Positions 44,337-53,460 of a stretch of DNA of 54,232 nucleotides are shown one piece after another. Both the position numbers and the translations under genes were made by a program. A model generated the notes under the pieces. It did not search any database, was not told the DNA's origin, and saw only the letters and a program-made list of their open reading frames with translations. Source of the DNA: JAPLMI01 sp043798375 (GTDB lineage: Bacteria > Omnitrophota > Gorgyraeia > 2-01-FULL-45-10). Numbering within the stretch: position 1 is the stretch's first letter; every line of letters begins with the position of its first letter. Location: contig JAZDOS010000016.1 of the NCBI GenBank assembly GCA_043798375.1, positions 1 through 54,232 of the forward strand, read 5' to 3'.

Positions 44337-45713
44337 TTATACCTTGACCCCGCGGGAAGAATCCTTGATCATATCAACGGCCTCCCTGAAGGCATCTCCC
44401 CGCTCTTTGTAATCTTTATACATATCGAAACTTGAGCACATCGGCGAAAGAAGTACTATCCAACCCTTCCTTGCCATATCGTGAGCTATCGAAACCGCCT
44501 CACCCATATCTTTCGCTTCGAACGTTTCCGCTGCCCCTCGAAGCGCTTTTTTTATAGCATCTTTCGCCTCGCCGATCAGGACGAGCGCTTTAACTTTCTT
44601 CTTAACGATATCTAAAACATACGAATAATCGCTGTGCTTATCCTTGCCTCCGGCGATAAGAATAACGGGACGATCGCACGCCTCAAGCGCCCGATAGGTC
44701 GAATCGACCGTAGTTCCCTTGGAATCATCGATATATTCGACTCCGTCCATAACAGCCACAGCCTCGACCCTGTGCGGAAGCCCCCCGAATGCCTTTACGG
44801 CGCCCCTTATGCGGCCTTCCTCAACACCGGCAAGAGTCCCGACAAGGGCTGACGCCAAAACATTCTCTATGTTATGCGCGCCCTTAAGGCCTATGTCGCC
44901 TATGGGCATGATCTCGCTTGCCGCGCCGCCGGAAACGCAATAAATACTTCCGTCTTTGACGTATGCGCCGTCCGTTCGTTTGAGCCTGCTGTAAAAAAGG
45001 GTTTTCGAGGCCGCCTCGTCTTTCAGGGGCCGCAGGTTCTCGGCGTCGTAATTCAATATCAAGATATCGCGCTCGTCCTGATTGGAAAAAATTTTCAACT
45101 TTTCGTTAAAATATTCTTCGAAATTATCGTATCTATCCATATGGTCATCGGTTATATTCAATACAAGCGCGATATACGGCTTGAACGATCTTATCGTCTC
45201 AAGCTGAAAGGAGCTCGTCTCTAAAACCACCCACGTATCGTTTTTTATTCCCGGTATTTCTCCGCAGAGGGAATTTCCTATATTTCCGCAGACGACGGCG
45301 TCGAGGCCGCCGGCTTTCAGGATTTCTCCAACGAGTGTCGTGACGGTAGACTTACCGTTAGTTCCCGTTATGGCGATGATCCTGCCCTTGCAAAACCTGT
45401 AACCGAGCTCCGTCTCGCCTATTACCGGTATCCGGAACTCTTTCGCCCATACAAAAGCCCTGGAGCGAGGTTCTATGCCGGGGCTGACTACGACAAGAGA
45501 GCTATTTTTTATAAATCCTTCTGTATGCTTACCCGTTTCGACCTCGATGCCCAAATCCTGCAGTACTTTAGCGTTATTCCTCACCGCGGGAGTATCGCTT
45601 GAATCGGTTGCCTTGACTATAGCGCCGAGATCGCGCAGCAGCCTAGCGGCATTGAAGCCGCTGTTTCCCAAACCTGCTACCGCAACAGTTTTACCGCGTA
45701 AATCCATAAGCAT
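44337..45713 (-). CDS. murD: UDP-MurNAc-L-Ala:D-Glu ligase
   Basis: 458 residues. VAGLGNSGFNAARLL (N-terminal Rossmann), ITGTNGKSTVTTLVGEIL (ATP), VLETSSFQLETIRSFKPYIALVLNITDDHMDRY split by fold elements, and YIDDSKGTTVDSTYRAL. Adds D-glutamate to UDP-MurNAc-L-Ala in the cytoplasm. ATG at 45713, with another at 45707. Confidence 0.95.
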   Translation of the reverse strand: MLMDLRGKTVAVAGLGNSGFNAARLLRDLGAIVKATDSSDTPAVRNNAKVLQDLGIEVETGKHTEGFIKNSSLVVVSPGIEPRSRAFVWAKEFRIPVIGETELGYRFCKGRIIAITGTNGKSTVTTLVGEILKAGGLDAVVCGNIGNSLCGEIPGIKNDTWVVLETSSFQLETIRSFKPYIALVLNITDDHMDRYDNFEEYFNEKLKIFSNQDERDILILNYDAENLRPLKDEAASKTLFYSRLKRTDGAYVKDGSIYCVSGGAASEIMPIGDIGLKGAHNIENVLASALVGTLAGVEEGRIRGAVKAFGGLPHRVEAVAVMDGVEYIDDSKGTTVDSTYRALEACDRPVILIAGGKDKHSDYSYVLDIVKKKVKALVLIGEAKDAIKKALRGAAETFEAKDMGEAVSIAHDMARKGWIVLLSPMCSSFDMYKDYKERGDAFREAVDMIKDSSRGVKV

Positions 45714-45723
45714 ATCACTTTTT

Positions 45724-46812
45724 TTACTGCAATTTCAGCGTCGACAAGCTCAATAGCGCCAGCACGATCGCTATTATCCAGAACCTTATCGTTATTTTCG
45801 ATTCCGCCCAACCCAGCAGCTGGAAATGGTGATGTATCGGAGCCATGAGAAACAGCCTCTTTTTCGCCGCCTTAAACCATATCACCTGCATTACCACGGA
45901 AAGCGCTTCGATCACAAATATGCCGCCTACGATGAATAACAGCAGTTCCTTCTTTATAAATACCGCCACAACTCCTATCGCGCCGCCCAGCGCAAGCGAC
46001 CCCGTATCCCCCATGAATATATTCGCCGGATATGAGTTGAACCACAAAAATCCGAGCCCCGCGCCGACCATCGAGGCGCAGAATACCGATAGCTCACCCG
46101 AGCCGGGAAGATAGAATATGTTCAGGTAATTGCTCATTTTGAAGTTGCCGGCGGTATAACTTAATATCGAATACGTTATGGCGGCTATTATCGTGCATCC
46201 TATGGCAAGCCCATCCAGGCCGTCTGTGAGGTTCACGGCGTTGCTCGCGCTCGTTATAACCAATATCACGAACAGGATATAAAAAGCCCCAAAGTTCAGG
46301 GCAAAATGTTTTATAAAAGGCACGGATAACGCGGTAGGAATCGGCGTCAGGAACATAATATAAAGCGCGATGAATATTCCCAGGCCGGCCTGGCTGGCGA
46401 GCTTCATCTTCGCGGTAAGCCCGAGATTTCTCTTCTTTACGATCTTTATGTAATCATCCGTAAATCCGACTAAGCCCAGCCACAGGAACGACGCCAGCGT
46501 AAGCAGTATATACTGATTCCCGATATCCGCCCAAAGCAAAGTAGATAAGGCTATAGCCAATATTATCAGGACGCCGCCCATCGTGGGCGTCCCCTGTTTG
46601 TGTTTGTGCAGATCGTAAAGGCTCTCGACGTGTTCTCTTCTTATATTCTGGCCGAAGTTCAACATTTTAAGCCAATTTATTATGAAAGGCCCGAATACGA
46701 GACAGATTAAAAATGCGGTGAGGCTCGCCATCGCCGCGCGGAAAGTTATGTATTTGAATACGTTGAACCCGAACCAGAAATCTCTCAGGGGGTAAAACAG
46801 ATAATATAACAT
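45724..46812 (-). CDS. mraY: Phospho-MurNAc-pentapeptide translocase
   Basis: 362 residues, ten transmembrane helices. Motifs HKHKQGTPTMGGVLIIL, GFTDDYIKI, NAVNLTDGLDGLAIG, FMGDTGSLALGGAIG, and MAPIHHHFQLLGWAESKI. Makes lipid I on undecaprenyl phosphate. Confidence 0.96.
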   Translation of the reverse strand: MLYYLFYPLRDFWFGFNVFKYITFRAAMASLTAFLICLVFGPFIINWLKMLNFGQNIRREHVESLYDLHKHKQGTPTMGGVLIILAIALSTLLWADIGNQYILLTLASFLWLGLVGFTDDYIKIVKKRNLGLTAKMKLASQAGLGIFIALYIMFLTPIPTALSVPFIKHFALNFGAFYILFVILVITSASNAVNLTDGLDGLAIGCTIIAAITYSILSYTAGNFKMSNYLNIFYLPGSGELSVFCASMVGAGLGFLWFNSYPANIFMGDTGSLALGGAIGVVAVFIKKELLLFIVGGIFVIEALSVVMQVIWFKAAKKRLFLMAPIHHHFQLLGWAESKITIRFWIIAIVLALLSLSTLKLQ

Positions 46813-46814
46813 TT

Positions 46815-48173
46815 TTACTCCAGCTTCCTTAACACTTCTTCCATCTTCATGCCGCGCGAGCCCTTCAAAAGAACCGCGTCTCCGGGCCGGACCATCTTCC
46901 TCAATATATCCGCGATCTCGTCATGGCTCGAACAGTGCCAGAGACTGTCGCGCCTCATACCGGACCGCATCGCCTCTTGCGATGTATGCCGCGACAACGC
47001 GCCGAAAGTCAATAATCCGCTCGCGCCGGCCTTCGCTATCCGTTCGCCGATAAGCTTATGAAACCGCACGCTATGCCTGCCCAGCTCCAGCATATCGGCG
47101 CTCACCACCCATTTCGCTTTTGCCGGATAATATTTCAGCGCTTCAAGCGCCGAGTCCATCGACAGCGGATTCGAATTGTATGAATCGTTTATTACGTCAA
47201 AGCCTTTTATCTTATTGATATCCAGCCGCATCTTTGCCGGGGCGAAATCAAAAAGGGCCTCTCTTGCCAGTTTGTAGCTTATTCCGAAACGGCCTGCCAG
47301 GGCGATCGCGGCCAGGGCGTTATAAATGTTATGCATGCCGCATAAATTAAGTTCGTAGACCATCTTATTGTTTACGACGAAGACAAGGTTATCTTTTTTC
47401 GGTTTAAGCGCCTTTGCGTAAAAATCGTTTGAAGTTTTAAAGCCATATCTCAATATGTCGATCCCTTCGTTTTTTATCTTTGAGAGGTATTTATCATCTC
47501 CGTTTATGACTGCCGATCCGGTCTTTTTATCCAGGAATTCCAGGACATCTTTCTTCTCTTCATAGACGCCCTCCAGATCGCTCAAAAACTCAAGATGCGA
47601 CGGCCCGATATTGGTAATAACGGCTATGGTAGGCCTCGCGATACCGGCCAATAATCTTATCTCGCCTTTGTGATTTGTGCCAAGCTCCAGGACGCATATC
47701 TCATGGTTTGGCTTAAGCTTAAGCAGCGCGGCAGGAAGGCCTATGTGGTTATTTTCGGTCCCCGTGTTCTTCAGGACATTAAATTTTTTCGACAATACGG
47801 CGGCTATCATCTCTTTTGCGGTCGTCTTTCCGTTTGTTCCGGTTACCGCGATTACCGGAATCTTAAATTTTCCGCGATGACAGGCGGCGATATCCCGCAT
47901 CGCCTTCGCGGTGTCCTTAACTCTTATGATAGTCTTTCCGAAAACCGAAAACCGCAAACCGCAAACCGAGACAATTGCCCCTGTTGCCCCCTTTCTGAAG
48001 ACGTCTTCGACAAATTCGTTCCCGTCAAAATTGGGCCCTTTTAACGCGATAAAAAAATCGCCCTTTTTGATGGTCCTCGAATCGGTCGATATCTTCGAGA
48101 GGTCAATATCGGTATTAAGGCCGCCCGACAACAACTCCCCTTGCGTAATCCTTACTATCTCTTTTACTGTCAC
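46815..48173 (-). CDS. murF: UDP-MurNAc-tripeptide D-Ala-D-Ala ligase
   Basis: 452 residues from GTG at 48173, overlapping the murE stop as GTGA. VTGTNGKTTAKEMIAAVL (ATP), KNTGTENNHIGLP, VLELGTNHKGEI, INDSYNSNPLSMDSAL and LKGSRGMKMEEVL. A heptamer array (47938-47965) encodes a loop VCGLRFSVFGK in the N-terminal domain just before IIRVKDT. The GTG start matches the right end of the ftsQ/ftsA element (see 48170-48184). Confidence 0.94.
   Translation of the reverse strand: MTVKEIVRITQGELLSGGLNTDIDLSKISTDSRTIKKGDFFIALKGPNFDGNEFVEDVFRKGATGAIVSVCGLRFSVFGKTIIRVKDTAKAMRDIAACHRGKFKIPVIAVTGTNGKTTAKEMIAAVLSKKFNVLKNTGTENNHIGLPAALLKLKPNHEICVLELGTNHKGEIRLLAGIARPTIAVITNIGPSHLEFLSDLEGVYEEKKDVLEFLDKKTGSAVINGDDKYLSKIKNEGIDILRYGFKTSNDFYAKALKPKKDNLVFVVNNKMVYELNLCGMHNIYNALAAIALAGRFGISYKLAREALFDFAPAKMRLDINKIKGFDVINDSYNSNPLSMDSALEALKYYPAKAKWVVSADMLELGRHSVRFHKLIGERIAKAGASGLLTFGALSRHTSQEAMRSGMRRDSLWHCSSHDEIADILRKMVRPGDAVLLKGSRGMKMEEVLRKLE
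47938..47965. repeat. Heptanucleotide tandem repeat inside murF
   Basis: Four units CCGAAAA, CCGAAAA, CCGCAAA, CCGCAAA followed by CCGAG. The first unit is the reverse complement of a rotation of the CGGTTTT repeat in the radical SAM gene (20881-20912). Confidence 0.88.
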
Positions 48174-48184
48174 CCCGCACCTTC
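48170..48184. repeat. Half-site of the CCCCGCACCTTCT element at murE/murF
   Basis: Minus strand GAAGGTGCGGGGTGA is identical over 15 bp to the right end of the ftsQ/ftsA element including the flanking TGA. It encodes the murE tail EGAG-stop and the murF GTG start. No matching left arm is seen within the neighbouring murE sequence. Confidence 0.7.
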
Positions 48185-49678
48185 CTCTACGGCCCCCGCC
48201 TTTAATAATGCGCGGGGCCCATACCCCTTCTTTCGCAATATATCCAAGGCCGCCTCGCGGTCATTGAACGGCATGACCTTATCCCCTATTATCTGATAAT
48301 TCTCGTGGCCCTTGCCGGCAATAACGACTATGTCGCCTTTTGACGCGGTTGCAAGCGCCTTGGCTATCGCATCGCGCCTATCCGGAATTATGCCGTAATT
48401 TGAGAAGGACCATTTAACCCCTCGCTCGATCTCGCTTATGATCTCGAGCGGATCCTCGAATCTCGGGTTATCGGACGTTATTATTACGTGATCGGAAAAT
48501 CTGCAGGCGGCCTTGCCCATAAGCGGCCTTTTCGTTTTATCCCTGTTTCCGCCGCACCCGAATACGGTTATTATCTTATTTCCGGCGATGCCTTTCAACA
48601 GACTCAATATTTTATTCAGGGCGTCTTCCGTATGGGCGTAGTCCACGAAGATTTTGTAAGGCTGGCCCGCATCGAGCGGCTCCAATCTTCCGGGGACGCT
48701 TTTCGTCGTCTCGACACCGTTCTTTATCACATCGAGATCTATATTTAATATAAAAGCGGCCGCAACCGCGGCGAGAATGTTGGAAACGTTATGCATACCG
48801 ATGAGTTTCGTATTTATTTCGATCGGCCCTTCCGGCGTTGTGATCACAAACCCGGTTCCATCAAGCGTTAGCCTGATATCCCGGGCCATTATCAGGGCAT
48901 CTTCTTTTATGCCGTAACTTATGATTTTTCTTTTAATAGAGGCTCTTAGAGACGCGATCTTCATGTCATCTTTATTAAGTATGGCAAACCCGTCCTCTTT
49001 TAACCTCTCGAATATTTTTGTCTTCGCCTTGAGATACTCACCAGGAGTCTTGTGATAGTCGAGGTGCTCGTTTGTTATATTCGTAAATATGGCGGCATCG
49101 AACGATACGCCATCCACCCTGTGCTGATCTAAAGAGTGGCTCGAAACTTCCATCACCGCGTATTCGAGCCCATCCTGAACCATATCCCGGAATATAGACT
49201 CAAGCTCGATCGGGCCCGGGGTCGTGTTCTTTGCCGGCGTAACCTTCTCCTTCAGCCTGTAGTTGATCGTGCCTATAACGCCCGCGCCGGAGCCTTTGGC
49301 CTTCAAAATATTTTCTATTATATAGGTGACCGTCGTCTTGCCGTTCGTGCCGGTTACGCCTATAATTTTCAATGATCTTTCCGGATGGCCGTAAAAATTG
49401 GCCGCTATCGCCGGAAGGGCGGTTCTCGTCTCTTTTACTATTATTTTTGTTATCGAACGGCCCGCTTCGAAATCTTTTTCCGCAAGTATAACGCGGGCTC
49501 CTTTAGCGGCCGCGTCAGATATATAACTGTAACCGTCTTCGGCGTATCCCCTGAACGCAACGAACATGTCGCCGGCCTGGACGGCCCTGGAATCACAGGC
49601 AAGACCGGATACTTCGATGTTTGAAATATCGCCGTCTGCTCTAAAATCAATCCCGTCTAAAATCGCATCCAGTTTCAT
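48170..49678 (-). CDS. murE: UDP-MurNAc-L-Ala-D-Glu ligase MurE
   Basis: 502 residues. GVTGTNGKTTVTYIIENIL (ATP), MEVSSHSLDQHRVDGVSFD, FVDYAHTEDALNKIL, VFGCGGNRDKTKRPLMG and SDNPRFEDPLEI. The DNPR motif is typical of enzymes that add meso-diaminopimelate, in line with a Gram-negative wall. The last residues EEGAG come from the repeat half-site. Confidence 0.94.
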   Translation of the reverse strand: MKLDAILDGIDFRADGDISNIEVSGLACDSRAVQAGDMFVAFRGYAEDGYSYISDAAAKGARVILAEKDFEAGRSITKIIVKETRTALPAIAANFYGHPERSLKIIGVTGTNGKTTVTYIIENILKAKGSGAGVIGTINYRLKEKVTPAKNTTPGPIELESIFRDMVQDGLEYAVMEVSSHSLDQHRVDGVSFDAAIFTNITNEHLDYHKTPGEYLKAKTKIFERLKEDGFAILNKDDMKIASLRASIKRKIISYGIKEDALIMARDIRLTLDGTGFVITTPEGPIEINTKLIGMHNVSNILAAVAAAFILNIDLDVIKNGVETTKSVPGRLEPLDAGQPYKIFVDYAHTEDALNKILSLLKGIAGNKIITVFGCGGNRDKTKRPLMGKAACRFSDHVIITSDNPRFEDPLEIISEIERGVKWSFSNYGIIPDRRDAIAKALATASKGDIVVIAGKGHENYQIIGDKVMPFNDREAALDILRKKGYGPRALLKAGAVEEGAG

Positions 49679-49681
49679 CCG

Positions 49682-51364
49682 TCAATAGGCCCCTTTTGCA
49701 TTGATATATTTAAGCGATTCGTCCACGACATTCTTAAATACAGGAGCGGCCACATCGCCGCCGTAATATACCGGATGCGGCTCATCGACGCACACCACCA
49801 CGGAGAGAACAGGCTTTTCTACGGGAGCGAATCCTATAAACGAGGCGATGAACCTGTCGTGCGAATAAACGCCTCCGGGCTCTACCTTCTGCGCTGTCCC
49901 GGTCTTCCCTCCCACATTGTACTCTTCCACCCCGGCCTTCTTTCCGGTCCCTGTCTGAACCACGCCCATCAGCAGCCTTCTCATCTTCAGGGCCGTTTGC
50001 GGCGAAATGACCTTCCTCGTCACCACCGGCGGAAATTCCTTTATGACGCGGCCATCCGCGTCCAATATCTCCTTGACGATCCTGGGCCTGACCGAAAAAC
50101 CGTTGTCGGCAATCACCGATATCGCGCATGCAAGCTGGATGGCCGTAGTCGTCACCTCCTGGCCCATCGGTATGGCGCGCATACTTAAACCCGACCACCT
50201 GGATACCGGCCTGTTGATACCGACGACTTCGCCCGGAAGGCCTATCCCTGTTTTAGCAAGGAAGCCGAACAATTTTATATACTTGTACATCTTCTCGGCG
50301 CCCAGGAGGCCGGCGGCCTTGACCGTGCCGATGTTGGATGACTTTTCGATGATCTCCTTAAATGTAAGGATACCATGAGGCGTGTGGTCATGCAATATCC
50401 TTTTACCTATATGCCACTGGCCGTTCTCGCAAAATATTTTGTCGGTAAGTTTTATGGCGTTTTCCTCCAAAAGAGCCGAGGCGGTGACTATCTTAAAGAC
50501 GCTTCCCGGTTCAAAGAAATCGTTTATCGCCCGGTTTCTTATGGATTCAACCGGCCGCCTGTTGAAATTATTCAGGTCATAGTTCGGAAGGTTCGCGAGG
50601 GCGAGCACATCCCCGGTCCTCGGATCCATAACGATAATCGAGGCGCCCCTGGCGTTGTATTTCTCATACATTTTCAGCAGTTCTCTCTCGGCTATGTTCT
50701 GTATGACCTCGTCTATCGTCAGCACCAGGTTAAATCCGTTCTTCGGCGGGATGAATTCGTACTGATAGGACTCCAGAAGTTTCTTCTTCGCGTCGCGCGT
50801 AGATACGAGCCAGCCTGGCTCGCCTTTTAAATATTTATCGTAAGCGAGCTCAAGCCCCTCGAGCCCGACATTGTCTATGTCGACCGTGCCCAGCAGATGG
50901 CAGGCGAGGCTCTTATCCGGATAGACCCTCTTGGATTCCTTTATAACTTCTATCCCCCGGATCTTCAGTTTCTTGATTTGATCTGATTCCTGAGGCGCCG
51001 CCTTTCTCTTTATCCAGACGAAAGCCTTATCTTTGGATAGCCGTTCAAAGATAAAAGCCTCATCCATCTTAAGAATAGAGGAAAGAACGGCTGAAACGCG
51101 TTTTTTATCCTTGATCTCGCGCGCGTTTGCGAATACGGAATCGGTGTTAATATTCACGGCAAGAATCCGCATGTTTCTGTCAAACACGGTGCCGCGGAGA
51201 GGCGGAATTTCTACGGAAACGGTATGCTGTTCATCGGCGAGGTTGCGGTAAAAAGAGTGCCTTAAAACCTGGATGTAGAAAAGTTGCGCAAGGAGAATGG
51301 AAAGGGCGAGTAGAAAAAAAAGAAAAACGGCAATCTGCCGCGTACGAAAGGTTCCGCTATGCAC
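49682..51364 (-). CDS. ftsI: Division transpeptidase FtsI (PBP3)
   Basis: 560 residues from GTG at 51364. Single N-terminal transmembrane helix (about 11-29), pedestal (IPPLRGTVFDRNMRILAVN), transpeptidase motifs FEPGSVFKIVTASALL (SxxK), IEKSSNIGTVKAAGLL (SxN) and VGGKTGTAQKV. Cross-links septal peptidoglycan with FtsW. A hairpin of the CCCGTTAGA family lies upstream. No strong ribosome-binding site next to the start; AAGGA is about 13 bases away. Confidence 0.94.
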   Translation of the reverse strand: MHSGTFRTRQIAVFLFFLLALSILLAQLFYIQVLRHSFYRNLADEQHTVSVEIPPLRGTVFDRNMRILAVNINTDSVFANAREIKDKKRVSAVLSSILKMDEAFIFERLSKDKAFVWIKRKAAPQESDQIKKLKIRGIEVIKESKRVYPDKSLACHLLGTVDIDNVGLEGLELAYDKYLKGEPGWLVSTRDAKKKLLESYQYEFIPPKNGFNLVLTIDEVIQNIAERELLKMYEKYNARGASIIVMDPRTGDVLALANLPNYDLNNFNRRPVESIRNRAINDFFEPGSVFKIVTASALLEENAIKLTDKIFCENGQWHIGKRILHDHTPHGILTFKEIIEKSSNIGTVKAAGLLGAEKMYKYIKLFGFLAKTGIGLPGEVVGINRPVSRWSGLSMRAIPMGQEVTTTAIQLACAISVIADNGFSVRPRIVKEILDADGRVIKEFPPVVTRKVISPQTALKMRRLLMGVVQTGTGKKAGVEEYNVGGKTGTAQKVEPGGVYSHDRFIASFIGFAPVEKPVLSVVVCVDEPHPVYYGGDVAAPVFKNVVDESLKYINAKGAY

Positions 51365-51400
51365 GAATTTAAGAAGTCCTTAAAGCCAAACTTGGGTAGT

Positions 51401-51430
51401 CCCCGTTAGAAATTATTATTTCTAACGGGG
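51401..51430. repeat. Minimal CCCGTTAGA hairpin between ftsL and ftsI
   Basis: 13-bp perfect arms CCCCGTTAGAAAT/ATTTCTAACGGGG with loop TATT. This is the bare hairpin form of the family (same arms as the inner hairpins at 14924-14954 and 24594-24630). No exact flanking duplication found. Confidence 0.88.
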
Positions 51431-51435
51431 TGGGT

Positions 51436-51822
51436 CTATCTTTCCCTGGCCTGGGCCTCTGCCCTCGGGCTAAGGAATTCTATTATCCCGAATAAGTTAA
51501 ATTTTCTTTCAAGGCCGCTCGAACGTATCCGCTCATCATTTCTTGGGTTATGCCTTAATCCGGCGATCTTTACGACATTGGCTCTCATGGGAAAAGCTAT
51601 GTCGACGTTCCCGGAAAGAAGAGCCTGCTCTAACCTGTAAGGCGCCTCCAGATTGTTAATATTATAACCCAGCCTCTCCCTGCGGTCAAGCATATCCTTT
51701 ACCTTCTTCTCTTTGTGTTCTATGGAATAGCTCAGTTTCACCAGCTCTACCTGTTGGTGCACATATATCAATGCAACCATAGTAACTACCGATATCAATG
51801 TTAAAGATTTCAAAAGTTTCAT
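51436..51822 (-). CDS. ftsL: FtsL-like divisome protein
   Basis: 128 residues. Transmembrane helix (about 7-21: TLISVVTMVALIYVH), then a coiled coil (LVKLSYSIEHKEKKVKDML; RRERLGYNINNLEAPYRLEQ) and a short polar tail. Sequence conservation in FtsL is low; the call rests on topology and on the rsmH-ftsL-ftsI order. Confidence 0.78.
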   Translation of the reverse strand: MKLLKSLTLISVVTMVALIYVHQQVELVKLSYSIEHKEKKVKDMLDRRERLGYNINNLEAPYRLEQALLSGNVDIAFPMRANVVKIAGLRHNPRNDERIRSSGLERKFNLFGIIEFLSPRAEAQARER

Positions 51823-51828
51823 CTAATC

Positions 51829-52707
51829 CTATATCCTTTCAGCCACCCGTAGCCGCCCGCTCCGCGAACGAGGATTATTGAGCGTCTCTTCGTCCTTGGG
51901 CCTTATCGGCTTCTTTGTTACGATTCTTACTATACCCAAATCGGAATAACCTCTGAACAGGTTCTTCGCTATGCGGTCTTCAAGAGAATGAAACGAGATC
52001 ACCGCGATCCTGCCGCCGATATTGAGCCACGAAACCGCTTTTTTTAACCCTTCCTCCAGAGCGCTTAATTCATCGTTGACGGCGATCCTTATCGCCTGAA
52101 ATGTCCTTGTAGCCGAATCGATCCGGCCGCTCTTATATTTAAAGCCTATTGCTTTATGGACAATATCGGCAAGTTCTTTCGTCGTCTCTATCGGCTTGAC
52201 TCTCCGGCTTCGGGCGATAAACCTGGCAATTTTTGCGGAAAACCTTTCCTCTCCGAATTTATATATAATATCGGCAATATCTTTTTCCTTGTATCTGTTG
52301 ACGACATCGTACGCGCTTAGCTTTTGGGCGGGATTCATTCTCATGTCGAGAGGCGCCTCGATCTTCAGGCTGAAGCCTCTTGACTTATCGTCCAGCTGGA
52401 ATGAGGAAACCCCTGCATCGAACAGGGCCGCGTCCAGGCTTTTTACAAACTCATTAGAAAGAACTCTGTCCAGATTTCTGAAATTATCGTTTATCAGCTT
52501 GAAATTTTTAAAGTCTTTGAGGGTTTCTTCCGCCATCCGCGCGGCTATGGGATCCCGGTCCAACCCTATCAACTTGCCGCCCGGAATGATACTTTTAAGG
52601 ATCTCCCTGGCATGTCCGCCGCCGCCGACAGTGGCATCGAGCACAATATCGCCCGGCTTTAAATTCAAAGAGCCGATTGTTTCTTTAAGCATTACCGGTT
52701 GGTGCAC
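51829..52707 (-). CDS. rsmH: 16S rRNA m4C1402 methyltransferase RsmH
   Basis: 292 residues. HQPVMLKETIGSL (N-terminal signature), DATVGGGGHAREIL (SAM), GLDRDPIAARMA, DAALFDAGVSSFQLDD, FQAIRIAVNDELSALEEGL, and FHSLEDRIAKNLFR. Standard second conserved gene of the dcw cluster. Confidence 0.95.
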   Translation of the reverse strand: MHQPVMLKETIGSLNLKPGDIVLDATVGGGGHAREILKSIIPGGKLIGLDRDPIAARMAEETLKDFKNFKLINDNFRNLDRVLSNEFVKSLDAALFDAGVSSFQLDDKSRGFSLKIEAPLDMRMNPAQKLSAYDVVNRYKEKDIADIIYKFGEERFSAKIARFIARSRRVKPIETTKELADIVHKAIGFKYKSGRIDSATRTFQAIRIAVNDELSALEEGLKKAVSWLNIGGRIAVISFHSLEDRIAKNLFRGYSDLGIVRIVTKKPIRPKDEETLNNPRSRSGRLRVAERI

Positions 52708-52723
52708 AACTACCCCGAAAGAT

Positions 52724-52909
52724 CTATAAGAATTTCTCTAATAAATTAGTCCTGATGGAAAAGAGTTTTCTGCAAATGTAATCATCTATGCCGATATATG
52801 AAGGATTACAGCCCACCGCCCGCGCTTTTTTAAGCCTTTCTAAAGACGTGTTTATATCCGCGCCGCACAACCCGGACCTTTTGACAGCTCTTGCATTCCT
52901 GGGAATCAT
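52724..52909 (-). CDS. Small hypothetical protein between mraZ and rsmH
   Basis: 61 residues, starting MIPRNARAVKRSGLCGADI. No family recognised and no membrane helix; rather basic (many K/R) with three Cys. Supported as real by a strong ribosome-binding site AAGGGGGTG 5 bases before the ATG and by its fit between mraZ (14 bases) and rsmH (16 bases). It could be a small dcw-linked regulator; nothing more can be said from sequence. Confidence 0.5.
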   Translation of the reverse strand: MIPRNARAVKRSGLCGADINTSLERLKKARAVGCNPSYIGIDDYICRKLFSIRTNLLEKFL

Positions 52910-52923
52910 AAAAACACCCCCTT

Positions 52924-53367
52924 CTACCCATCTTCGGTCATCAGCTTCTCGGCTATCTCCTCGAAAGATTCTTTCGAGCCGTTATAATATTCCCCCCACG
53001 CATCCTTTGACCAGACCTCGATCCTGTTGGAGACGCCGATTATCATAACGTCTCTTTTAATTCCCGCAAAATCCTTCAGGTACTTCGGAATGAGGATCCT
53101 TCCCTGCTTATCGCATTCGATTTCGCTCGCGCCGGAAAAATAAAGCCTGTTGAACTTCCTCGATTCCCTCTTTGTGAACGATACGGATTTGAATTTTGAT
53201 TCCTGCGACTTCCATTCGTTCTCGGTGAATAGAAACAGGCATTTATCGAGGCCTCTTGTTATGTAGAACTTTTCGATGTCGTATTCTTTAAAGGCTTCCC
53301 GAAATTTCGAGGGGATGATGAGCCGCCCCTTCTTATCTATGGTGTGTTCATGCTCCCCATAAAACAT
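52924..53367 (-). CDS. mraZ: Transcriptional regulator MraZ
   Basis: 147 residues with two AbrB-like SpoVT/MraZ repeats: GEHEHTIDKKGRLIIPSKFREAF (about 4-26) and ASEIECDKQGRILIPKYLKDF (about 80-100). Binds direct repeats in its own promoter and controls the dcw operon. ATG at 53367; GGAGG at 53377-53381. Confidence 0.95.
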   Translation of the reverse strand: MFYGEHEHTIDKKGRLIIPSKFREAFKEYDIEKFYITRGLDKCLFLFTENEWKSQESKFKSVSFTKRESRKFNRLYFSGASEIECDKQGRILIPKYLKDFAGIKRDVMIIGVSNRIEVWSKDAWGEYYNGSKESFEEIAEKLMTEDG

Positions 53368-53379
53368 TCAGCATATCCT

Positions 53380-53404
53380 CCATTCTGCTCCACTTTGCAC
53401 CACT
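53380..53404 (-). promoter_or_regulatory. MraZ operator: three direct repeats at 10-bp spacing
   Basis: Minus strand AGTGG (53400-53404), AGTGG (53390-53394), AATGG (53380-53384), exactly 10 bp apart, between the -10 box and the mraZ ATG. Known MraZ sites are TGGG-like repeats at 10-bp spacing, so this is a close match in arrangement. Confidence 0.83.
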
Positions 53405-53415
53405 ATGTGGTATTA

Positions 53416-53444
53416 AGTATACATTATGCTCCCCTCTTTGTCAA
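53416..53444 (-). promoter_or_regulatory. Promoter for the dcw operon
   Basis: Minus strand TTGACA (53439-53444), 17-base spacer, TATACT (53416-53421). Both boxes match the consensus closely. The MraZ boxes lie just downstream. Confidence 0.88.
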
Positions 53445-53460
53445 GTATCTGCAAAATAAA

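Noticed and set aside
51401..51430. Hairpin before ftsI as an intrinsic terminator
   Set aside because: No T-run follows on the minus strand, and termination here would silence most of the essential dcw operon; the arms match the dispersed family instead.
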